Part shown: positions 57,984 to 64,000 of the stretch, piece after piece | Numbering within the stretch: the stretch's first letter is position 1 | Layout: each line of letters opens with the position of its first letter | Assembly: GCA_910578525.1 (NCBI GenBank) | Contig: CAJTRF010000001.1 | Span: forward strand, 1 to 64,000 | Direction: 5' to 3' | DNA: 64,000 bases | Source: an uncultured Mycoplasmatales bacterium | GTDB lineage: Bacteria; Bacillota_I; Bacilli_A; Mycoplasmatales; Mycoplasmoidaceae | Translations under genes and position numbers: made by a program | Notes under the pieces: generated by a model | Database searches by the model: none | The model's input: only the letters and a program-made list of their open reading frames with translations | Told to the model about the DNA's origin: nothing

Positions 57984-58011
57984 ATTATACATAAAAGATA
58001 AATTTTGTCAA
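57984..58011 (-). promoter_or_regulatory. Consensus promoter of the mraZ operon
   Basis: TTGACA (58006-58011), a 16-bp spacer and TATAAT (57984-57989): a perfect sigma-A type promoter, the strongest in the window. The first MraZ repeat starts 1 bp downstream of the -10 box. Confidence 0.88.
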
Positions 58012-58050
58012 TTTTTTTTAAAAATTTATAAATATGTTGGTTTGCAAGCA

Positions 58051-58077
58051 GAAAAAAAGACGCCTTTTTAGCGCCTT
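58051..58077 (-). terminator. Terminator after the ackA unit
   Basis: On the minus strand AAGGCGC / GCGTCTT forms a 7-bp stem (one G-T pair) around a 7-nt loop, followed by seven T. It ends the ackA and small-Cys-protein transcript ahead of the mraZ promoter. Confidence 0.7.
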
Positions 58078-58093
58078 AATTCTTTTGTTTTTT

Positions 58094-58246
58094 TTAGATT
58101 TTATGCTTTTTTTCAAAATCTTCTAGAGTAATGCAAATCCCTTCTCCATCACAACATTTTTTGTTTTTACATCGTGGATTTTTATCTAAATCTGCAATAA
58201 ATCTTTCTAAATCATCTTGAGAGATTTTTTCTTCTTTTTTAACCAT
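58094..58246 (-). CDS. 50-residue Cys-rich small protein
   Basis: ATG 58246 opens a 50-codon frame, MVKKEEKISQDDLERFIADL followed by a Cys cluster: Cys26, Cys31, Cys32 and Cys38 (C-x4-CC-x5-C), and ending FEKKHKI. It is 2 bp after the ackA stop and before that transcript's terminator, so it is likely expressed. The four Cys could bind zinc. I know no family for it. Its compact codon pattern and position between gene and terminator argue that it is real. Confidence 0.6.
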   Translation of the reverse strand: MVKKEEKISQDDLERFIADLDKNPRCKNKKCCDGEGICITLEDFEKKHKI

Positions 58247-58248
58247 AA

Positions 58249-59442
58249 CTATTTAGTTAAATTTTGAACGTCGTTTGCAATCATTAATTCTTCATCCGTT
58301 CTAACTCTATATATAGGATATGTAGCACTGTTTGAAGAAACTAAAATGTAATCATTATATTTTTCAATTAATTTTTTATCATTAATTTCTGCATTAAATA
58401 GCTTGATATTTTTGCAAGTTTCATTAACAATATAATTTTGGTTTTCACCAACACCTGCTGTGAAAACAATTGCGTCAACCTTTCCTTCTAATTCGTTTGC
58501 ATATGAAACAATGTATTTAGCAATTCTTTTAACATACATTGTTAATGCAAATTTAGCATCTTTATTACCTTTTTCAAGTTTATTACATACATCACGAACA
58601 TCTGATGAACCTACAAGTCCTTGTAAACCTGACTTTTTATTTAAAGTTTCATCTATTTGTTTATCATTCATTCCTTTTCTCATTAAGAAAACTGCAACAG
58701 ATGGATCCATATCTCCACACCTTGTTCCCATTACTAATCCTTCTAATGGAGTTAACCCCATTGAAGTGTCATAAGATTTTGAATTTTTAATTGCAGAAAT
58801 AGAAGCACCATTACCAATATGACAAACAATTAAATTTACTTGTTTCTTATGAAGGATTTTTTCCATTTGCTTTGTAATGTATTTGTATGAAATACCATGG
58901 TAACCAAATTTTCTAATTTCTCATTTATCTGCTAATTGTTTGTCAATTGCATATCTGTAATTTAATTCAGGAATTGTTGAATGAAATGAATTATCAAATG
59001 CTGCAATATTTTTTACCTTTGGTAATTTTTTCATGAAAATCTTAATAACTTTTAATTCATGAGGATTATGTAACGGAGCTACTGGTATATGATCTTCAAT
59101 AACTTTTAAACATTTATCATTTACAAGAACAGAGTTAGTGTAAACTGTACCACAGTTTACAACTCTATGACCAATACCACTAAACTCAGTAATTTTATTA
59201 TAAATTTTATGAGTTTTCATTTGTTTCAAAATTAAATCAATTGCATCAGTGTGATCTTTAATGTTGATTTTTTTCTCATAAGTTTTAAATTTCTTACCAG
59301 CTAAGCAATTGATTTTAAAATTACCATCAATTCCAATTCTTTCACAAAGACCATAACAAATGACTTTGTGATTTTTACCTAAAAATACTTTGTATTTTAA
59401 TGAGCTGCTACCAGCATTAATAATTAATATCTTTTTATCCAT
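58249..59442 (-). CDS. ackA: Acetate kinase
   Basis: A 397-residue ASKHA-fold kinase that makes ATP and acetate from acetyl phosphate: LIINAGSSSLKYKVF (5-19), GHRVVNCG, AFDNSFHSTIPE, KFGYHGISYKYI, VCHIGNGASISAIKNSKSYDTSMGLTPLEGLVMGTRCGDMDP (about 206-246) and FTAGVGENQ. All standard motifs are intact; one Trp is TGA. With pyk and ldh it shows fermentation to lactate and acetate. TATAAT (59468-59473) gives a leader of about 20 nt. Confidence 0.97.
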
Positions 59443-59505
59443 ATTTTTTTATTATTCTATATTAAGAATTATATTATTTATTTATATAATATAAATAATT
59501 AAAAT

Positions 59506-60291
59506 ATGGTCAGAGTTATAAAAAGTTTTTTTCATTATTTACTAGTTCCATTTGTATTTATTAGTTTAGCTTGAAGTGTATGAAGAGCAAAAGTAAAAGC
59601 AAAAAAATACAAAAAAGAACCAATGGTTCATACAGCCGATGTTAGATATAAAATGGTTTACAAAATTTGTAAAAGAGTATTATTTTGTAAAAATATTCAT
59701 GTAGATGCTCAAGGTTTCGAAGACATGTCATTAACTCCAAAACTATTAATTGGTAATCATAAATCTAATTTAGATGCAATTGTAATGATTAAGGTTTTAT
59801 ATGAAATAAGCCCTAACTTCCGTTTTACTTTTTTGTGTAAAAAAGAATTGCAAAAAAATGCAGCTATTAGAGCTTGTATAGATTTGATTGATGGTATTTA
59901 TATTGATCGTAATAATCCAAGAGCAATTCTTGATGTTATTAGACAAGAAAAAGAATTATTAAACCAAAACTATACATTAGTTGTGTTCCCAGAGGGAACA
60001 AGAGTCTTCTCACATGAATTTGGAGAATTTAAACCTGGTGCTTTTAAAGTGGCTTACGAAAGTTTTGTTCCGGTTGCTTTCTTCACACTTTATGGGACAA
60101 GCGGTAGACTTGATAAAAATAAAGAGCATAAAGTTAAAGGCGATATTATTGTTAAATACAATGGTATGATGAGACCACAAGAATTCATTACAACAACTGC
60201 AGTTAATTTAGCTGGAAAAATAAAAAATATCATTAAAAATTCTTATGATAAAATTTTTAATGATAATACTAAAAAAGGAGAAAAAAAATAA
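59506..60291 (+). CDS. plsC: 1-acyl-sn-glycerol-3-phosphate acyltransferase
   Basis: A 261-residue PlsC-family enzyme with an N-terminal membrane anchor (about 7-25). It has [10 protein letters not shown] (the NHx4D motif with His instead of the more common S, about 81-90), CKKELQKNA and [11 protein letters not shown] (about 161-171), and ends in a Lys-rich tail. It adds the second acyl chain to lysophosphatidic acid made by PlsY. Two Trp near the anchor are TGA. TATAAT is 15 nt upstream. Its TAA overlaps the thyA ATG. Confidence 0.9.
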
Positions 60292-61160
60292 TGAAACAAT
60301 ATTTGGATTTATTACAACACATTTTAGATAAAGGTAAAAAAAGACATAACCGTACAGGGGTTGATACAATTTCAACCTTTGGTTACCAAACAAGATATGA
60401 TATTTCTGAATCATTTCCGTTGTTAACAACAAAGAAAGTTTTTTATAAATCAATGATTTATGAATTGCTTTGATTCATCAAAGGTGACACTAATATTAAA
60501 TATTTAGTTGATCATAACTGTAATATTTGAAATGAATGACCTTATGAAATTTATAAAAAATCTCCTGATTTCCAAGGTGAAGATTTAAAGCAATTCGTAG
60601 AAAAAATTAGAAACGATGCTGAATTTGCTAAAAAACATGGTAATTTAGGTCCTGTTTATGGAAAACAATGAAGAAATTCTTATGGATTTGACCAATTACA
60701 AAATGTTGTTGATCAAATTAAAAACAATCCTGACTCTCGTAGATTAATTGTTTGTGCTTGAAACCCAAGCCAAGTATGCAATATGGCATTGCCGCCCTGT
60801 CATGCATTATTTCAATTTTATGTAGAAGACGGAAAATACCTATCATGTCAACTATACCAAAGAAGTGCTGATGCTTTTTTAGGTGTTCCATTTAATATCC
60901 CAAGTTATTCGTTATTAACTTACATAATTGCTGATATGACTGGATTAAAACCAAAAGAATTTATTCACTCATTTGGTGATCTACATATTTATGTAAACCA
61001 TTTAGATCAAGTACATGAACAACTATCGCGTACTCCTAAACACCAACCAAAACTAATTATTAAAAATCATCACGATAGAATTGAAGACTATGTCTTCGAA
61101 GATTTTGAAATTGTAGATTACGATCCAGCTCCTGCAATTAAAGCTCCAGTTGCTGTATAA
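60291..61160 (+). CDS. thyA: Thymidylate synthase
   Basis: A 289-residue enzyme that methylates dUMP with methylene-THF. It has [30 protein letters not shown] (about 21-50), [28 protein letters not shown] with phosphate Arg pair, catalytic Cys170 in [26 protein letters not shown] and HIYVNH. The C-terminus is APVAV (usually xVxV). About six Trp are TGA. A GGAG Shine-Dalgarno lies within the end of plsC. Confidence 0.97.
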
Positions 61161-61169
61161 ATAAAATAT

Positions 61170-61622
61170 ATGTTAAAAATGATTTGATGTGAAGATGCCA
61201 ATCACGGTATCGGAATAAATAATAAAATGCCTTGGGATATCAAGGAAGAGATGAGACATTTTATAAAAACAACTAAAGGTCATACTGTTGTTATGGGTCG
61301 TAAAACTTTTGAATCTATTGGTAAACCATTACCAAATAGAACAAATATTGTTTTAACTAATAACCCTGACCTTAAAATTGATGGTGTGCAAATTATTCAT
61401 GATTTTAACAAAATCATAGAACTAGCAAAATCGCAAGATATTTTTATAATTGGTGGAGCATCTATATATAAGCAATTCTTACCATTTGCTGATGAATTAG
61501 TAATTTCAAAATTACCTGATACTTACCATTGCACTGAATACTTAAATTTTAATTTATCAAATTTTAAACTTAAAAATACAGAAGATTTTGGATTATTCAA
61601 AGTTAACTACTATGCAAAATAA
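61170..61622 (+). CDS. folA: Dihydrofolate reductase
   Basis: A 150-residue DHFR: MIWCEDANHGIGINNKMPWDIKEEMRHFIKTT (4-35, substrate site; GI-x-N-x-x-x-PW), VVMGRKTFESIGKPLPNRTNIVLT (about 41-64) and FIIGGASIYKQFLPFADELVIS (NADPH Gly pair). It regenerates THF after ThyA, 9 bp upstream. The first Trp is TGA and the PW Trp is TGG. Confidence 0.96.
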
Positions 61623-62424
61623 AGACATTGAGTTTAATATTGATATTGAAGGATTCTCTGGACCACTTGATGTTCTAGATACACTTATTCGTGAAAACAA
61701 GATGGATATCCTTGATCTTAATATTTCTTTATTAGCTAATCAATACTATGAATTTATTAAAAAGAATTTTAATAAATTCGAAATAGATAAATTAGGTAAT
61801 TACCTTGTTATGGCTACTTATCTATTAGAGTTAAAGACAAAGAAAATTCTTCAAGGATTAGAAGAAACTCAAGAAGAATCAAATTTTGAATATGAACGTG
61901 ATAAGTTGGTTGCTCAAATTATTGAATATCGTAAATACAAAGAAGTTTGTGAAAAATTAAATGTTAAACGTGAAAAGCGTCAAACACTTTATGCAAAACC
62001 TAGTGATATTGCAAAATTGAAAGAAGGATCTGAACGTTTCTATATAGAAAAACTTCCAAGTTATATAGATCCAGATAAATTATTAAAATCAATTATTAGT
62101 GCATACGAAAAATATCACTTCTCTTTATTTTCTAAAAATAAAATTATTGTTCAAGAATTGTCTGTTGATGACATTAAAAAAGATCTTATCTCTTTTCTAA
62201 ATACATCAAAAAAAATTACTTCGTTTGGCGAATATTTATTCTCAGTTGATGAATTAAAAATTTCTGAGCAATACATTGTTACAACGTTTTTAGCTCTTTT
62301 AGAATTAGTTAAATATGATGTTATAGTTTTGGAACAAAACGAACAAACAAATGAGATAATAATTACTATTAAGGATCTAAATAATTCTAAAATAGCTTTA
62401 GGCCAAGGAGGGTTACATGAATAA
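61612..62424 (+). CDS. scpA: Segregation and condensation protein A
   Basis: A 270-residue kleisin of the SMC-ScpAB condensin. It has FSGPLDVLDTLIRENKMDILDLNISLLANQYYEF at the N-terminus (family: F.GPLDLLL.LI....xDI.DI.i..I..QY) and ends in a winged-helix domain with ITTFLALLELVKYDVIVLEQNE. ATG 61612 overlaps folA by 11 bp; an earlier in-frame ATG (61588) is deeper in folA. No Trp. The gene is followed by scpB with an 8-bp overlap. Confidence 0.94.
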   Translation: MQNKDIEFNIDIEGFSGPLDVLDTLIRENKMDILDLNISLLANQYYEFIKKNFNKFEIDKLGNYLVMATYLLELKTKKILQGLEETQEESNFEYERDKLVAQIIEYRKYKEVCEKLNVKREKRQTLYAKPSDIAKLKEGSERFYIEKLPSYIDPDKLLKSIISAYEKYHFSLFSKNKIIVQELSVDDIKKDLISFLNTSKKITSFGEYLFSVDELKISEQYIVTTFLALLELVKYDVIVLEQNEQTNEIIITIKDLNNSKIALGQGGLHE

Positions 62425-62989
62425 TAAATCAATTATCGAGAGTATTTTATATACATCAGGAAACGATGGAGTTGATATCAATACTTTTAAGAAAGTATTA
62501 GGTATTGAATCAGAAGAAATTATTAAGTTAATTAATGAATTAAAAACTAAGTATGAATCTGATCAGGATTCTGGTTTGTTAATCAAAAAATACGGAAACT
62601 CTTTTTATTTATTGTCTAAAGAAGATAATAATCAACATATTGCTAAAGCAATGAATTACGCTTCTAAAAATCCTTTAACTCCTGCGATGATGGAAGTATT
62701 AGCAATCATTGCATACAACAACCCTTGTACATCAACTAAAATCGAAAAAATTAGAGGTGTGGACTCTAAGAATGCAATTAGTAAACTAATAGCATTGAAT
62801 TTAATTAAAGAAGCCGGACGTGACACAACTCCTGGTTGTCCATATTTGTATAAGACAACTCAAGAATTCTTAAATTTATTTGGCATTAAAGCTTTGAGCA
62901 ACTTGCCTAAATTAAAAGATTCTGATCAAAGTTTACTTGAGGAAACTGATGTTGATTTCTTTAATTCTAATAGAATTGAAGAAGAATAA
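62417..62989 (+). CDS. scpB: Segregation and condensation protein B
   Basis: A 190-residue tandem winged-helix protein: SIIESILYTSGNDGVDINTF, LLIKKYGNSFYLLSKEDN, LTPAMMEVLAIIAYNNPCTSTKIEKIRGVDSKNAISKLIALNLIKEAGRDTTPGCPYLYKTTQEFLNLFG, the family's most conserved block (about 85-155). It partners ScpA and SMC. Shine-Dalgarno CAAGGAGGG precedes ATG. No Trp. It abuts the convergent degV stop. Confidence 0.95.
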   Translation: MNNKSIIESILYTSGNDGVDINTFKKVLGIESEEIIKLINELKTKYESDQDSGLLIKKYGNSFYLLSKEDNNQHIAKAMNYASKNPLTPAMMEVLAIIAYNNPCTSTKIEKIRGVDSKNAISKLIALNLIKEAGRDTTPGCPYLYKTTQEFLNLFGIKALSNLPKLKDSDQSLLEETDVDFFNSNRIEEE

Positions 62990-63853
62990 TTATTCTACTC
63001 TTACAATAATTGCAGCGTAATCAATACCTGTATGCACAGTAATTACTGATGGTAAAACATCTCTTGGTGTTTTATCGTTTAATTTATATTCTTTCTTTAA
63101 TAAATCTATTAATGGCTCAATATCGTACTTATTGTTGTGATAATTTACTTTCATTAAAACTGCGTTTTTAATTTTAGATTTATCTAAATTAATTCTTTCA
63201 TTAAATGTCTTAGTTAAAATCTTAACACAATTTTCATATTTAGATGCTTTGTCTAAAAATACTAAACCATTATGATCATATGTAATGATCAATTTAAGAT
63301 TTAACACTTTTGCAAACATTCCTTTAAAATTGCTTACTCTTCCACCTTTAACTAATTGATCAACATTTGGAACAATTAAAAAACCTAGTCATTTTTTCTT
63401 TTCAGATTCAATATAATTTTTAACTATTTCTTCAGTTAGATCTTTCTTCTTAGAAAGTTCTATTAATTCTTCTAATTGAATTCTACTTCATCTAGACAAT
63501 GAGTATTGTGGAATAACATGAACGTTTTTGTAATCTTCAACTACCATTCTTCATGTATTAATAGCAGAAGAAAGTTTCTCATGAATTGGTAAGACAAATA
63601 TATCATCATATTTGTCTGCAATCTTATCTAGTAATTCAGCGATCATTCCAGGAGAAGGTTGGCTTGTGCTAACATTAATTCCTTTATTAATCAATTCGCA
63701 AACCTCTTTATTATCAATTTCAATTAAATCTTTGTATGATGTGATTTGACCATCAAGGTTTTTATTAATTATTAAAGGCATGTAGTATACGTTTGGATAC
63801 TCACCTTCTTTAATTCCAGATGATGAATCAACAATAAAAGCAACTTTCTTCAT
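62990..63853 (-). CDS. degV: DegV-family fatty-acid-binding protein
   Basis: A 287-residue protein: KKVAFIVDSSSGI at the N-terminus (family: VxIVTDSSxD), INVSTSQPSPGMIAELL with the ligand-contacting Thr-Ser (about 59-75), DDIFVLPIHEKLSSAINTW, VPNVDQLVKGGRVSNFKG (family: LKKGGRI) and a C-terminal HTGIDYAAIIV (family: hxGPGxxg). DegV proteins bind fatty acids for incorporation into lipids by FakA. Four Trp are TGA. TATAAT (63863-63868) is 9 nt before ATG. Confidence 0.9.
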
Positions 63854-63896
63854 ATTAAAATAATTATACTAATTATAAATAATTTATTTAATTGCT

Positions 63897-64000
63897 ATGA
63901 TAGGATGTTTTTACAACAAAAATTCATTAAATGACACATTAATCCTTAATGTGTCAAATGAAAAACCAATTAAAATTGACCAAAATAATAATTATTGTTT
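63897..64000 (+). CDS. N-terminus of a probable YtpR-type tRNA-binding-domain protein (cut by window edge)
   Basis: ATG 63897 opens a frame that runs off the window. The first 34 residues, MIGCFYNKNSLNDTLILNVS followed by NEKPIKIDQNNNY, resemble the start of YtpR proteins (short beta strand, FYNKxxxxDxLLV). Mollicutes carry such a stand-alone tRNA-binding protein. With so little sequence this is tentative. A perfect 10-bp inverted repeat (63933-63955) lies inside the frame. Confidence 0.4.
   Translation, partial: MIGCFYNKNSLNDTLILNVSNEKPIKIDQNNNYC

Overview
The window is about 64 kb of very AT-rich DNA in which TGA must be read as tryptophan (translation table 4). Nearly every conserved gene contains in-frame TGA at positions where its family has Trp, so this is a mollicute. 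The gene set is glycolytic (pyk, ldh, ackA) and lacks cell-wall genes apart from the mraZ-rsmH-ftsA-like-ftsZ remnant. It salvages nucleosides and NAD precursors and keeps IMP dehydrogenase and GMP synthase. Gene content and AT-richness fit the Mycoplasma pneumoniae/Malacoplasma side of the group (M. penetrans or M. iowae relatives); this placement is inference, since no rRNA gene is present. I saw no rRNA, tRNA, CRISPR array or insertion sequence, and no gene-free stretch longer than 300 bp.

Layout. 1-6.0 kb (minus): end of an unknown gene, infC-rpmI-rplT with a structured leader, a leucine-rich-repeat type lipoprotein, pyk and mtaB. 6.0-12.2 kb (minus): membrane protein, nusB, Asp23-like gene, efp, dipeptidase pepD, membrane protein, pncB and plsY. 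12.2-21.1 kb (plus): pncA, then a long run parE-parC-yqeG-nadD/yqeK-mtnN-trmB, then ldh. 21.1-32.5 kb (mostly minus): YfcC-type transporter, guaB-guaA, alaS, fmt, cutC (plus), a FolT-like ECF S component, an unknown membrane protein and the fluoride channel crcB. 32.6-38 kb (plus): a Type III restriction-modification island with two tandem mod genes and one res. The first mod starts with a (GA)14 tract and is out of frame as sequenced. 38-46 kb (minus): mnmG-rsmG-parA-like, tyrS, ffh, comEC and holA. 46-50.7 kb (minus): the nucleoside catabolism operon deoD-deoC-deoA-cdd-manB. 50.7-53.9 kb: mnmA, purB and a HhH-GPD DNA glycosylase. 53.9-59.4 kb (minus): ackA, a tiny Cys-rich protein, and mraZ-rsmH-ftsA-like-ftsZ behind a consensus promoter with three tandem MraZ-type operator repeats. 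59.5-64 kb: plsC-thyA-folA-scpA-scpB (plus), degV (minus) and the start of a probable tRNA-binding-domain protein.

How it fits together. NAD salvage is nearly complete here (pncA, pncB, nadD). Folate-dependent dTMP synthesis (thyA, folA) pairs with a FolT-like S component. Purine interconversion (purB, guaB, guaA) sits beside nucleoside phosphorolysis feeding a phosphomutase. A genome-wide expression style is visible: genes that begin transcription units carry a TATAAT-like box only 6-12 nt before ATG, implying leaderless mRNAs, while several operon-internal genes carry clear Shine-Dalgarno sequences. The points most worth follow-up are the phase-variable mod locus, a consensus sliding-clamp-binding pentapeptide at the C-terminus of ParC, the MraZ operator array, the CBS-less IMP dehydrogenase, and overlapping divergent promoters.
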